NCBI GenBank assembly: GCA_028752905.1
Contig: JAQNBH010000004.1
Coordinates: 32,577,189-32,641,188 of the forward strand
Reading direction: 5' to 3'
From: Cladorhizidae sp. MBARI D1340-BT2
Taxonomy: Eukaryota; Porifera; Demospongiae; Poecilosclerida; Cladorhizidae
Length of the DNA: 64,000 nt
Shown here: positions 53,435 through 64,000 of the stretch, piece after piece
How positions within the stretch are numbered: position 1 is the first letter of the stretch
Layout: the number at the start of each line of letters is the position of its first letter
The notes under the pieces: generated by a model
Seen by the model: the letters and a program-made list of their open reading frames with translations, nothing else
What the model was told of the DNA's origin: nothing
Databases searched by the model: none
Made by a program: the position numbers and the translations under genes

Positions 53435-56400
53435 GCGGTAGAAGAGTATTTTTCCACTTTTTTCTCTCAATTTTTTCTTTTTCCCCCCCTTCCCATCATT
53501 CTATACCTTCACTATTAAACTAGCTGCATTTCAAGTTTCAACATTTTATTGTCAATCATTCTTAAGTTATGATACTTTTTATCCTCCCATTTCATTGCAC
53601 AACTCTGCGCGATGAACAAGAAGAAGCCTGAACAAACGCAGTAAGTTGGATCGTTCATAATATAATAACCGTTCATGGCCAAGACTTGAAACTTGGCTAA
53701 AATATCGCTCAGTACTATTCCGTCATTTCCGTGCAAAGGGGGGGTATAAAGGTCTGCTCCTGCGCACGCCACGTTGTTCTTTCTCAGTTTCCAACTTTGA
53801 TCGAACCTCTGTGTGATTCTAGTGCGATTCTAAAGCTACTATCATGCAGCGTTGCAGTTGTCGTCGGAAGAAGAGACCTAAAGTCTTCACTGGGGTACGA
53901 CCGGTGAAGAAGATGAGAATAGAAGCTGAAGACACGAGTGATGCTGGCTCTTCTTCACCGTCAAACCCTCCGGTTCGGACTAGTAGCGAGTCCGTAGTAG
54001 GTCCTCCCCGAGTACCAGCTAGAACAGGTCAGTCTGTTGTTGAGGCTGGCCTTTTGCATGCGAGCGCTGAACTTGTTGGTTTGGGGCAGGCTGCTGGGGA
54101 GCCTGTGTCAAGCATGAGGCAGATTGCTGGGGAGTCTGCTTCAAGCATGGGGCAGATTACTGGAGAGTCTGCTTCAAGCATGGGGCAGATTTCTAGGGAG
54201 TCTGCTTCAACCTTGGGACAGATTGCTGGTGAATCTGCTTCAAGAGTGGGGCAGATTGCTGGAGAGTCTGCTTCTATCTTGGGACAGATTGTTGGGGAGT
54301 CTGCATCAAGACTGGGGCAGATTCGTAGGGAATCTGCTCCAATTTTGAGGCAGACTGCTGTGGAATCTGTTTCAACCTCTGTGGAATCTGTTCCTGTTAC
54401 CATGCACTCTCAGACTGCTAGTCAACGTAAATTGAAAAGGTTGCTAGTGGGGCTGGTAAAGCCAAGCTACTCGATGAAGATTGTATGGGTACAGGCAATC
54501 ACATTGTCAGTATTTCTACCTTGTCCCACATTGCTGACTTTGTGAGATTTCCAACCTGCAATTCAAGTGTTAGTCTTTCTGAAAGTGTAGGTAACCGAAG
54601 AGGGTTAGTCACAATGTTGTCTCTGGACTGTAATGGGTGTAGCTGGAAGTATAACATTACTGATCCATGCAGCAGTGAGGCCAAGTGTTTGAACAGAAAA
54701 TCAGTGTTCGGAGCTAGGTTGATGGGAAAGGGGAGGACAGGACTTGCCACATTGTCTGCAGCTCTAGATTTGCCCACTCCAGTGACTGGCAACTCTTACT
54801 CAGAACACACCCAGCATATCTGTTGTGTTCTGGGTGAGAGTGTCCGTCAAAATCAATTAGGTGCTGTGGCACGTTTACGTGCTGAGTACAATGTCGGCCC
54901 CAGTGAGCTTTTGGACATTACCGTCACTTATGACGGTACTTGGTCCAAACGTGGTTTCACTGCGTTGTATGGTGTTGGTGTTGTCATGTCCTGGGTAACG
55001 GGGGAAGTCCTCGATACGGAGTTACTTAGTAAGCACTGTGCAAATTATACAAAGGGCCTGAAGAGGGTCCCGAGTATGAGCAGTGGTATGAGGGGCATAA
55101 GGATCACTGCACCCTTACACATACAGGTTCGTCTCCAGCAATGGAGGTCGCCTGTGCTAGGAAACTCTTTTCGAGGTCTATTTCGAAGTACAACCTTAGG
55201 TATAAAACGGTCATCAGTGATGGCGACACCAAAACTGTTAGGACGTTGAATGCTGAAAGGGTTTATGGAGAAATCCAGATTGTAAAACACGAGTGTGTGG
55301 GACATGTTCAGAAGCCTGTAGGCACGCACCTTCGTAAGCCAAGGACCCGATTTGCACCCCTTCTGAAAGACGCTAGGGCAGCTATAAAAGCTGCCAAAGA
55401 TGAACTTGCAACAGCTAAAAGCAAGCTAGCTGCACAGAGACGTAGTCGGAGTTCTAGAGGGGGCTCCCAAAGGGGTTTTCAGCGACGTTCACAAGGGGGT
55501 ACTCTTGAGGACTCTGGTGAAATCTCTGAGTTGCAGCATGAAGTCGATACAAAATTGGGTGTTTTGCGTTCTGCTGAAGCTAAGCTGAAAGATCTGCCTG
55601 CTCTTAGAGGGCGTCTTACTGATGCGTTGATATGTAAGTTTCAGAAATATTATGGAAATAATATTAGGCGCAATGTCGGCAATTTAGATGAGATGGTGCG
55701 TGCCTGCTGGGCTTCTTTTTATCACTCGTGCTCACATGACGGTCATCCATAGCATGATTACTGCCCTACTGACCCAGGTACCTGGTGTTGGTATAATCGT
55801 GCTGTACTTGAGGACAATTTGGATAATATGCCTGACAAAGTACCACTCACACACCCTGATCTCGCACCGATCGTAAAAATCGAGTGGGGCACATTTTGTG
55901 AATGTGTCCTTCTAGCTCGTTGTGTGCATGGTGCTACACAGAACCAAAATGAGTCCTTCAATGCACTCATTTGGAACCGTTGTAGCAAAGTTGACTTTTG
56001 TTCTCCCACCTCGGTACAGGTGGCTATTCACCTGGCTGTGCTTACGTTCAATGAGGGTAGTTGCTCGCTACTGCCCATATTTGAACAACTAGGGCAAGCA
56101 CAGCCTAGTCCATTCTGTGCCCGAGTGCTTGCAAGTGATGATAGCTCAAGGCTTTATAAGTCTAAGCTATATGATTCTCAGTGGGAGAAGGAAAGGAGGC
56201 ATAAACAGAGAATTGCTAGGTTGAAATATGAGAGTGAACTTATAAATGTCGAGGGAGGAACTTATGAACCTGGAGGGTTTGATTGAGAGAGCTCTACCCC
56301 ATGGAGGACTTTGGCGTCTCTTGGTGTTTGGGGTGATGATGATGCTTGTACTTACAGTGCTGAATCCCAAACTGAAATTCGTATACTCAATTTATCATAA

Positions 56401-56968
56401 AATAACTCTTTCATCAATATTTTCATGTTATTTTATTGTTGTACTTTTCAAACTCATTTATTATGAAATGTAATTTTAATGTAGTGACATCACATGATAC
56501 CGTGTAACTCATTCAATTTTTGTCTGTAGTAAATAATTTTTATATATTATGAAAGCTCTTGCATTACTCCTTGTTTTGTACATATTTATAACCAATCCAG
56601 TCATTTTCTGATGAGATAAGTCAGTCTGACATAAAAATGAAATTGGGGGTGTTGGGGGGGAATAAAAATAAATAAATAAAACAAACTGTTCAAAAGACGT
56701 ATCTGTGATCACTCTAATATCACCATAAATAGCAAGTGTTGAAGACCTGCGGTTTGGGTACAGGAGCGCATCTAAACATTTTAAATGACCTTTGTGGTTT
56801 TCCCCATGTTTCAGTCCTAGTTTATTGCAACGCCATCATTCTAATGTCATTGGAAAGCACCTAGAATGAGCTACATTTTGAGACGATTATCTTTGGAAAT
56901 GGATTAAGCATTCAATAGTTATGACACATTTTTTTTTTTTACCCACAAAATGGTCTACTCCCCCCATG
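53435..56968 (+). mobile_element. Mutator-like element (MULE) inserted in LINE 3
   Basis: It lies between the two halves of the LINE 3 C-terminal domain (K-F-A-L-K before, H-W-W-D-L-S-Y after). It carries one large transposase gene (53844-56286) followed by a 490-bp 3' region repeated in reverse at 43342-43830. The right terminus reads, in reverse, GGGGGGAGTAGACCATTTTG. The left end near 53430 (GGCGGTAGAAGAGTATTTTT) is only weakly similar. I could not identify a 9-bp target duplication, so exact borders are approximate. Confidence 0.7.
53844..56286 (+). pseudogene. Mutator-like transposase (two frameshifts, one stop)
   Basis: The start MQRCSCRRKKRPKVFTGVRP at 53844 is followed by eight to nine 11-residue repeats (GESASSMGQI type; 33-bp units, 54080-54370). 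A shift near 54470 leads to SISTLSHIADFVRFPTCNSS, LDCNGCSWKYNI (zinc-binding Cys) and DITVTYDGTWSKRGFTALYG with the first Asp. A shift near 55065 leads to LRYKTVISDGDTKTVRTLNA (second Asp) and IQIVKHECVGHVQKPVGTHL. An Arg/Gly/Ser insert (about 55440-55500), KYYGNNIRRNVGNLDEMVRA, a TAG at 55750, then WCWYNRAV and HGATQNQNESFNALIWNRCS (catalytic Glu) follow. These are hallmarks of the animal Mutator-like transposase domain. Without the lesions it would be about 800 aa. Confidence 0.85.
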
Positions 56969-56974
56969 GTAACT

Positions 56975-57430
56975 CATTGGTGGGACTTGAGTTATGAGGA
57001 ACTTCTAAACATTGTTCATATTCCGAAACTGAATGAAAGGAGACTGAACCTCAAACTTGCAACCATTTATAAAATTGTACATGGACTCTGCGAACATGTT
57101 TTTGAGTTCCACTCAGCATACTCAGGAAGGCTTGCAAGAACTGATACTATTTTGCAACCATTTGCTGGTACTAATCACCTCTACCACTCATTTGTACCAA
57201 GCAGTATTGTGGCTTGGAACAGACTTGAAGTGAGCCAAGCCTGTGCTAGTAGTAGCCTTCCCCCCCCCCTTTAAACGTAGATTTGTTGTCTAACTCATAC
57301 TAGATACTTTTGTTGTTACTTTATTGTACCACATTAATTATGGGTTCACACACGATATTGCTATTGTGTACCAATTGCATTACACTGTACATGTATTTGC
57401 ATAAAATTTTATAAAAAATTAATTAATTTA
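56975..57430 (+). pseudogene. LINE 3, 3' end
   Basis: The C-terminal domain resumes with HWWDLSYEELLNIVHIPKLN, LNLKLATIYKIVHGLCEHVF and HSFVPSSIVAWNRLEVSQAC, ending at 57274. The last conserved block, S-x-V-x-x-W-N-x-L, is typical of the end of RT proteins in this LINE group. An AT-rich 3' untranslated region with AATTTAAAAAA-type tail runs to about 57430, immediately followed by LINE 2. Confidence 0.8.
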
Positions 57431-57469
57431 AAAAAAATTAATTTAAAAAAACCTAGCAAAAGTGAAGTT

Positions 57470-58355
57470 TATATATGTCCTATCTGTGATGAGAAGATTG
57501 CAGATGACAGGAAAGAAAAAAGGCCACTCAATCCAATGCCATGGTATATCTGTGCCACGTGGTTGCACAGAGGGTGTGCTGGCCTGTCCAGAGAAGCTTT
57601 AATTTCTGTATGCAAGTCTGATTGTCCCTTTTACTGTACTCAGTGCAGGTTAGAAAAGCAGGAGTTGGAGTTAAGTCCTTTAAGGGATGTGGTTGCCAAA
57701 CTTAGCCAAACTTAGCTGTGACATGCGTGAAATCATGGCAAAAATGAGTACTACCCATGTCTTCAGAGGCTCCAGCAACTATGCCTCAGTAGTCTGTGGG
57801 GACTCATCTGGCTTTCCAGAACTTCAACATGCTAACCATGAGCCAGTAGTGAAGCGTACAAGGCTACCTACCACCCGTGAGTCTGACAAAAAGTTTATTA
57901 ATCTTGTCTTGTTTGGAATTAAAGAGTGTTCGACAAATACTCCAAGACTGGAAAGGTTTAACACAGACTTTAACAGTGTGATGTCTACTCTATCTTCAGT
58001 GATAGAATCTATCAACAGATACTCAATCAGAGATTGTCATCGCCTCGGGAAGTTCACAAATGGGAGGAAACCTCGTCCTATCCTTGTGAAAATGATCAAT
58101 ACTGTTGATATCTACAACCTGATAGCATTGAGCTGTAAACTTACTTATCCAGTGAAACTGAGGAGGGACCTCAGCCTTGAAGAAAGAAAGGCCGAGGCGT
58201 TGCTCTTAAGAAAAAGATGGACATTGATCACTTCAGGAGTAGACAGAAAGGTAATTAAGATTTGTAATCAAGAAATCTTTGTGAAAAACATATTACATCG
58301 GAAAGTTGTAAATGAAAAGTTTGAACCCGAAGAAAATCAGCATGGGATCAATTGA
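57470..58355 (+). pseudogene. LINE 2 ORF1: PHD finger plus RRM-like domain
   Basis: YICPICDEKIADD opens the finger and, after a shift, ICATWLHRGCAGLSREALIS and CPFYCTQCRLEKQELEL complete C-x2-C, H-x2-C, C-x2-C. After a stop near 57717 comes SSNYASVVCGDSSGFPELQH, INLVLFGIKECSTNTPRLER, CHRLGKFTNGRKPRPILVKM and LLRKRWTLITSGVDRKVIKI. The last 220 codons are open (to 58355). It is close to LINE 1 ORF1 in order and motif. The first zinc-ligand pair of the PHD middle section is damaged here. Confidence 0.8.
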
Positions 58356-58689
58356 ACAATCCCTAGCCCCCACTTTCTCAAGTGCCAAACCAGCCTCATT
58401 TCAACCCTTCTCCTCTCATCAGTTCATATCACATGAAAGTGTACAATTGACTGATAGCAAGATCCTATCTGAAGGCCAAGCCCTTTCAGTTAACCAGGTT
58501 GTCTCAGATGTCGGTGTTCACATGGAAAATGACAACACCTCCTTACCTGAAATTATCTGCTCATCGAACGACATCCCCGATCCTAACCATGTAGCTTCAA
58601 AACCTCTCAACCCTGTCCCACAACTTGCCCCACAACTCATCCAGTTTACTCCTATCACCAGTTCAAATTGACTAGGACAAGTTTCTAGT

Positions 58690-61480
58690 AGCTATATGCC
58701 TTTGGAATTCTCGCAGTTTAGTCAACAAGTTAACAGCATTTCAATCATTTGTTTACTCATCTCACTATAACAATTACGGAAACCTGGTTATCTAACTCTG
58801 TATTTTATAAAGAAATCTTGCCAACCAATTTTAACATTTACCAAAAAGACAGACAGTCAAGAAGGGGAGGAGTATTGATCGCTATTGAATCTTGGATTCT
58901 AGTTAAACAACATTCAGTCCCTCCTGAACTAAAAATTATTACTATTGAGATAAACTCAGGACCTCACATCTACTTAGTACTCGTTTATGCACCTCCAAAC
59001 TCCTCTTATGAATACTACACTACTCTATTCTGACAATTTCTGCTCAAAAGAATCTAGTAATCATGGGCGACCTCAATTTTCCAGATATCAACTGGGAATC
59101 TCTTACCTCGCCATCCACATATCCTCCCCTGTTCTGTGATTTGATTTTTGATTACCACTTAACTCAAATGATATCTAGTCCTACTCATGCAAAAGGTAAT
59201 ATCCTGGACCTAGTGCTAACCAACAATGTTCTAATTACCACTCCTACAGTCACCTCTACTCATGATCTATGCATCTCCTCTGATCATCATCTAGTCTTTT
59301 ACTCTCTTTTGTCTCATTCTCGAGACACTGTCTCTACCCAAAATATCCAAGTGTACAACTATTCTAAAGCTGATTTTGACGGCATCAACAACTACCTGCT
59401 ATACTTCAATTTTGATAATATTTTTTCTCTCCAAGATGTTGAATCTGCTTGGCTATCATTGAGATAAACTATCATCAAGGCTATGTCCCTATTTATCCCT
59501 AAAGTCACGTTAAAAACACATCAACGACCAAAATGGTTCATTCCTGAAGTTAAGTATGCACTTAACTGTACTCATTCAGTAAGGAAGAAATTTAAGAGAG
59601 TTCCCTCTGCCCGTAACCATAGAAAGCTTGTATTCATTACTGAAAATCTTCAGACCATGATGTCTGAGGCCAAAAGAACATTCGAATCTACTCTTGTAAA
59701 AGAGCACTGTGCAAAAAAACTCTGCTAGAATTTACAGGTATATTAACAGTATTACATCATCGTGCCAGATACCAGCAGAGCGTCATAATTATGGGTTCAA
59801 CAACAGCTGCCTCAGACCATGACAAAGTCTCTATATTGAACGATTACTTTAATTCAGTCTTTACAAGGAGTACTTATACTCTTCCTCCAACAGATTACAT
59901 AACTGCTCCTAATGAAACGCTTTCCAATATCTCCATCACAGAAACGGAAATATTTAATGCTCTTTGTTCACTTGACCAAAACAAAAGTAAAGGAATTGAT
60001 GGCATAGGCCCACATGTATTGAAATATTGTGCTGCAGCTCTATACCTGCTGCAGCTCTATACCTACCAATTCATCATCTATTCTGCCCAAGTTTGTATTA
60101 CCACCAAATTCCTCTGGAATGGGATATGCATCAGATAGTTCCAATACACAAAGCAGGCGACAAATCACTGGTCAAGAACTAGACCTATATCCCTTCTCTG
60201 CTGCATTTCTAAAGTTCTTGAGCATCTGGTCTACGACAAAATCATCAACTTTGTCACCACGTCTATATCCACTGCCCAGTTTGGATTCCTGAAAAACCGA
60301 TCTACTCTCCAACAACTTCTAATTTTCATCAATATAGTTTATTCAAACATCAGCACCAAATCCAGCATTGATGCCATTTACCTCGACTTCTCAAAGGCCT
60401 TCGACAGTATATACCATGGTGAGCTTCTTTTTAAGCTATACACCATTGGTATCACAGGAGCCTTATGGAAGTAGCTAAGATCGTACCTAACATCTAGGAC
60501 CCATTGTGTATCCATCAACAATGTTCTATCTGACAATCTGTCAGTGCTACGGAGTGCCCCAGGGCAGCATCCTGGGGGCACTACTCTTTCTCATTTACAT
60601 CAATGATCTAGCTACCCCAATGCATCAAATTCTCCACAACCCTTATATTTGCTGATGACACCAAATGTTTTAAACCAGTCCATTGCTCTGCAGATCGTGA
60701 CCTTGTACAAGAAGACTTGAACTCCTTTAAGTGATTGGTGTTCCAAATGGAATCTCAAACTCAACAAGGAAAAATGTGTCCATGTTCATTTCTCAACTGC
60801 TGCATATAGCAAGTCTAACTCAAAGTACCAAATCAGTGATCAGGAGATCATATCCAAACCCTTCCATAGAGACCTAGGAGTAATATTATCTAGTGATCTC
60901 TCATAGGAAATTCATTACCACCACATTACTGCTAAAGCCTATAAGCATCTAGGCCTACTCAAACGTACCTTCAGTAGTGATAACTCTGCCTCTACTCTGA
61001 AACAACTATATTTAACCTTGGTTAGGTCACAGATCATGTACTGCTCTCAAATTTGGCATCCACAAAAGACAAAGCACACCATCTTATTAGAGACAATTCA
61101 AAGGAGAGCGACACGATTTATTCTTGGATACCCAGATGGAGATTATAAATCTCGCCTAATACATCTTCATATTATTCCCCTAATGATGGTATTTGAACTC
61201 CAGGACATCCTGTTTTTTATCAAATCAATCAAGATCACCACACCAAACTTTAATATAAAAAACTATGTTTCCTTCCTTAAGAGCTCAAACAAATCTTCTA
61301 GCTCATCAAAAGCTATGCCATGCAAGATCACTCACGAACCAGTCCAGACATTGGTACTTCAACAGACTTCCTCGTCTCTGGAATGCCCTTCCACCTATAA
61401 ACATTAATCAATCCTTGTACAGTTATCAAGAAAGACCTCAAAGTATTCTTATGGGCACACTTCATCTCAAACTTTGATGC
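58690..61480 (+). pseudogene. LINE 2 ORF2: endonuclease and reverse transcriptase
   Basis: Endonuclease: ITITETWLSNSVFYKEILPT, RRGGVLIAIESWIL, VIMGDLNFPDINWES (about 59063) and SSDHHLVFYS. Linker: HQRPKWFIPEVKYALNCTHS. RT: QNKSKGIDGIGPHVLKYCAA, AQFGFLKNRSTLQQLLIFIN, IYLDFSKAFDSIYHGELLFK (about 60377), FADDTKCFKP (about 60650) and LNKEKCVHVHFS. C-terminus: LTLVRSQIMYCSQIWHPQKT, LLETIQRRATRFILGYPDGD and PRLWNALPPININQSLYSYQ. More than eight shifts or stops, including a short duplication near 60030-60065 (CTGCTGCAGCTCTATACC), make it non-functional. Confidence 0.88.
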
Positions 61481-61739
61481 AAAAAGTACATGTACTTTCC
61501 ACTTCTCATGTCCATGCAGCAGCTGTATGTCAACTCCAAATCCTCCCAACTTCAAATAATTTACTAATAAATTAATCTTGGGTGCCTGTAGAACTTATTT
61601 GCATTCCTTCAGTACATACGTCCATCTTTTCTGACTCAATCATTATATGCATCACAAATGAGTGTACTGTAAAATCATTGTTATTATTTATTATTCGCGT
61701 AGCTAAGCCATTGCTGGTGGGCAGATATCTACAGATAAG

Positions 61740-62280
61740 TAAATACCAATAATTCCATTTACCCACGCTGTTGATCTAACAAACTATCATACTATCCCTC
61801 AGATATAAAAGGTTGATATTTGAATTTTAAGGTCGGTCATGGTGCGAACAGAGAAAGACCCACGTGCGTTCCTGCGTCCTGCGGAAGGTCGAGTACTATT
61901 TACACAATGGTGCATATATATTTAGCTGTGACACAGTGGTTAGAGAAAGCAGTGGTATTGGAAGAGTAGCATCAGTTTTATTGTCATTGGTATGTAAATA
62001 ATTCACCACCTGCTTGTGGCATTTTTCCACAGCTTTACTGGTTCAAATTATGATTGTCATGTGGACATAAATTGATCAATGCCAGTTATTTCATAAGCCT
62101 CCCATACGTGGTCTATATTCTCCACAACTAATTAGGCCTACATAAACCATTGCTTTACTGATGTTTGTTTTGGACACATGATTTCATAGAACTTGGCAGA
62201 TTTGTTTCAAGTGGCCAACAAATTTCAGGTATCTTGCTATAAAGGTCTATGCATAATGTATATGACACAACTTGTCATGG
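61740..62280. other. No gene recognised
   Basis: This AT-rich spacer follows the LINE leader fragment. The final part, TTATTTTGTCTATAG at 62282-62296, looks like a splice acceptor for the next feature. Confidence 0.4.
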
Positions 62281-62296
62281 TTATTTTGTCTATAGG

Positions 62297-62495
62297 TGAA
62301 AGAATGTTCTACACACAACCAGCCAAAAAACATCCCAATGAGAAGGTTAAATGCTTGGTCCTATTCTTAATTGATAAGCAGCAGAAAGTTTTGCGTGACG
62401 CCGATGACATCAATGGTGCACATCAAGGTCGGAAGCATACCTTGGCACGTCTTATAAAGGACTATTATTGGATGACTATGGCAAAGGATATTTAG
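62297..62495 (+). pseudogene. Gypsy-integrase-like H2C2 zinc-binding fragment
   Basis: After an AG at 62295-62296 the frame reads GERMFYTQPAKKHPNEKVKC, then VLRDADDINGAHQGRKHTLA and RLIKDYYWMTMAKDI followed by TAG. G-A-H-Q-G-R-x-x-T-L-x-R-I/L-x-x-x-Y-Y-W is the HH half of the integrase HHCC domain. The CC half and the catalytic core are absent. Candidates are an eroded Gypsy element, a Ginger/GIN-type transposase or one exon of a domesticated gene. The neat acceptor before it makes an exon possible, but nothing downstream supports a gene. Confidence 0.5.
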
Positions 62496-62499
62496 AGTT

Positions 62500-63240
62500 G
62501 TAAATAGTGATAGATCAATACATAATGTAATCAATACATAATGTTGTAATATCGTAAGAGCTGGTTGATTAGCTGGGATCTATATGTTTTACTAAGTATA
62601 CCTGTTTTTAGTTAAGTGTCTACTTAGCTGTTGATGTTGAGATGTATTTTATTAAGCTCGGCCATCTCTCACACAAATCCCACCCTCCTGTCTCTCCACA
62701 CTTGATCTTTCTCCATCATATGGTCACCAAATCTCCGTGCATATGTATGATGACCTCAAACTACACTGTCCAAGGTGTGCTCTGCCAGAACTCCTGAAGG
62801 TTGGGGAGCTAATTCTCTAGCTCTCATGCACACAGTTGCTGAAACAGTAGACAAACAAATAACAATCAGGGTTTTCATATTATGCATATGCTCTGTACCC
62901 TCGCTGTTATGTAGTTGCTCAGTTCTAAGTGTCCATTTTGTTGTTTACTGATATAATAAGTGGCCCAGCTTGACAAATGATTTGTGGGGACCCATGGATA
63001 TCTCAGTCACTACACTGCAGCTGTCCATGGCTTGTGTTGCACTGCAACTATCCATGGCTTGTCACTGCATGCAGCTGTCCATGTCTTGTCATTGCTACAA
63101 CAAAATGGTTCTCAAAGCAGGGCCTTTTTCATAAACTAAGTTGCAAGGTACTTCATTGCTTTTTTGGAAAGATATAATAATTATTTGTAATTAATAAATA
63201 GATGTATTTTCTACACAAACCACACTAGATTCTACTGTTT
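62500..63240. other. No gene recognised
   Basis: This is mostly AT-rich sequence. Three imperfect copies of CTGTCCATGGCTTGTCACTG lie at 63015-63095. No conserved coding motif is seen. Confidence 0.5.
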
Positions 63241-63584
63241 GATATTTATGAATGTATTTTGTAAAACTGAATTAACAATATGCTAAAAATTACATTTATG
63301 CACGACTGGGATTTAGCCTGACAACACAAAACACTCATGTACTTAATAACAAGCAAGCAGATATTCACATCATAGAAACCGACACAAAGGATGTTACAGA
63401 CAAAGACAAACACTGCTCTGTGGATGATTATGCTATGCACAAACCGCATGTCATCAGTACACAAATGGTGGCAGGTTGGTAGTGTTACACCTCTATGCAC
63501 GTGTGCTGCCATACACATATGCACATAGTACAACACACAAATTAAAAGTTCATAATTATATACAACCAAAAAAGGCATGGGTGA

Positions 63585-63978
63585 GGTAGTCACCGGCAGT
63601 AATCCACATGCTTGTTGTACTTCTCAAAGCACGTGTGTTCATATCTATGCACAGGTGAACTTGGCAGGTAGAGCACAATGTCCATGACTCATGTCTAACA
63701 CCACACTGTGAAGCTGCTTCCTTCACCTTGTACCTGCTTCCTTCACCTTGTACCCTCACCCACAACACAATTATTGGCCTTGACCACTGTATGAGGATAG
63801 TGGTCAAGGTCATAGTTTGGTCTGGTATGCTAAGCATACTCATCACGCTGAGGACATCCTGGGCACCTCCAGGATGAAATTTGTCTATGAGTTGAACAGG
63901 AAGCGCAAGGCCAAAGGTGAGGTAGTCTCTTTTAGCAAACACTTGTGCATGCTCAGCTGGCCTAACATGCACCTCCAA
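63585..63978 (-). pseudogene. piggyBac transposase C-terminal fragment at the right edge
   Basis: On minus, AKRDYLTFGLALPVQLIDKF and HPGGAQ resemble the last helices of the piggyBac core. After a variable stretch, CGVRHESWTLCSTCQVHLCI and, after a small shift, CFEKYNKHVDYCR with stop form the C-x-x-C/C-x-x-C/H/C cysteine-rich C-terminal domain that piggyBac transposases use to bind the element ends. The region just upstream in the gene lies outside the window. GTACCTGCTTCCTTCACCTT is duplicated near 63715-63755. Confidence 0.7.
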
Positions 63979-64000
63979 TGAAGCTGCTCAAAATGGCAGA

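Larger units (their letters stand above)
57455..61695 (+). mobile_element. Non-LTR retrotransposon LINE 2 (about 4.2 kb)
   Basis: This has the same architecture and family as LINE 1: PHD-type ORF1, endonuclease/RT ORF2, and a tail of TTA/ATT repeats (61678-61695). The 5' leader seen in LINE 1 is missing, so it is slightly 5'-truncated. Directly after its tail, CGTAGCTAAGCCATTGCTG with CAGATATCTACAG (61697-61735) repeats the leader of this LINE family, perhaps the start of another truncated or tandem copy. Confidence 0.85.

Noticed and set aside
54029..54403. Minus-strand ORF of 124 codons with CPxxEADSPAI repeats
   Set aside because: Antisense reading of the 33-bp repeats in the Mutator-like transposase.
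43342..56968. A single 13.6-kb Mutator element bounded by the inverted 490-bp ends
   Set aside because: LINE 3 coding is continuous across 53434 and 56975, so the right-hand element inserted only there. The flanking bases at the two ends also do not match.

Overview
The window is eukaryotic DNA, almost certainly from an animal. It holds intron-bearing genes with GT-AG junctions, Tc1, pogo/Tigger, piggyBac, Harbinger and Mutator-like DNA transposons, Gypsy LTR elements, LINEs with PHD-finger first ORFs, long degenerate minisatellites and AT-rich spacers. The mix, together with many TAGCTAGC-type stretches, suggests a marine invertebrate such as a demosponge. That assignment is inference. I found no convincing single-copy host gene; nearly all recognisable coding sequence belongs to mobile elements.

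1-17.4 kb is a five-level nest. A minus-strand Gypsy element (E) is split at a TA by a pogo-type transposon (A, 403-15885). A is in turn interrupted by a small inverted-repeat element (D, 1411-2259), by a Tigger element (B, 2906-9802) and by an element with 8-bp target duplications (F, 9863-13806). B is interrupted by a Tc1-type element (C, 3258-8061). At each junction, removing the insert and one target copy restores the interrupted reading frame, so the order of events is well supported. C, the innermost, is the only member with intact genes: a three-exon DD34E transposase (335 aa) and a convergent seven-exon gene (447 aa) ending in a BEN-like domain.

17.7-29.1 kb holds a small TTAA-flanked piggyBac derivative (K) and then a nearly complete Gypsy element (G, 18717-29114) with two 629-bp LTRs. 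G has its integrase upstream of reverse transcriptase and a SCAN-like gag, the Gmr1-type arrangement. Its integrase is split at one TTAA by two adjacent TTAA elements (J and piggyBac I). Its RT/RNase H boundary is split by an internally deleted Harbinger element (L) that itself carries a TTAA MITE (M).

29.3-43 kb contains a Tc1-like non-autonomous element with spliced passenger exons (N), a minisatellite interrupted by a near-complete Tigger (O) and a Harbinger MITE (P), a second minisatellite, two tandem TTAA elements of which one is a 1.5-kb palindrome (Q1, Q2), purine-rich low-complexity DNA, and a decayed piggyBac transposase (R).

43-64 kb contains a fragment matching the Mutator-element end in inverted orientation, a 1.4-kb minisatellite, two full-length-scale LINEs of one family (47.7-51.96 and 57.4-61.7 kb), and between them a different LINE split by a Mutator-like element. 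A gypsy-integrase-like zinc-binding exon and a piggyBac C-terminus lie near the right edge.
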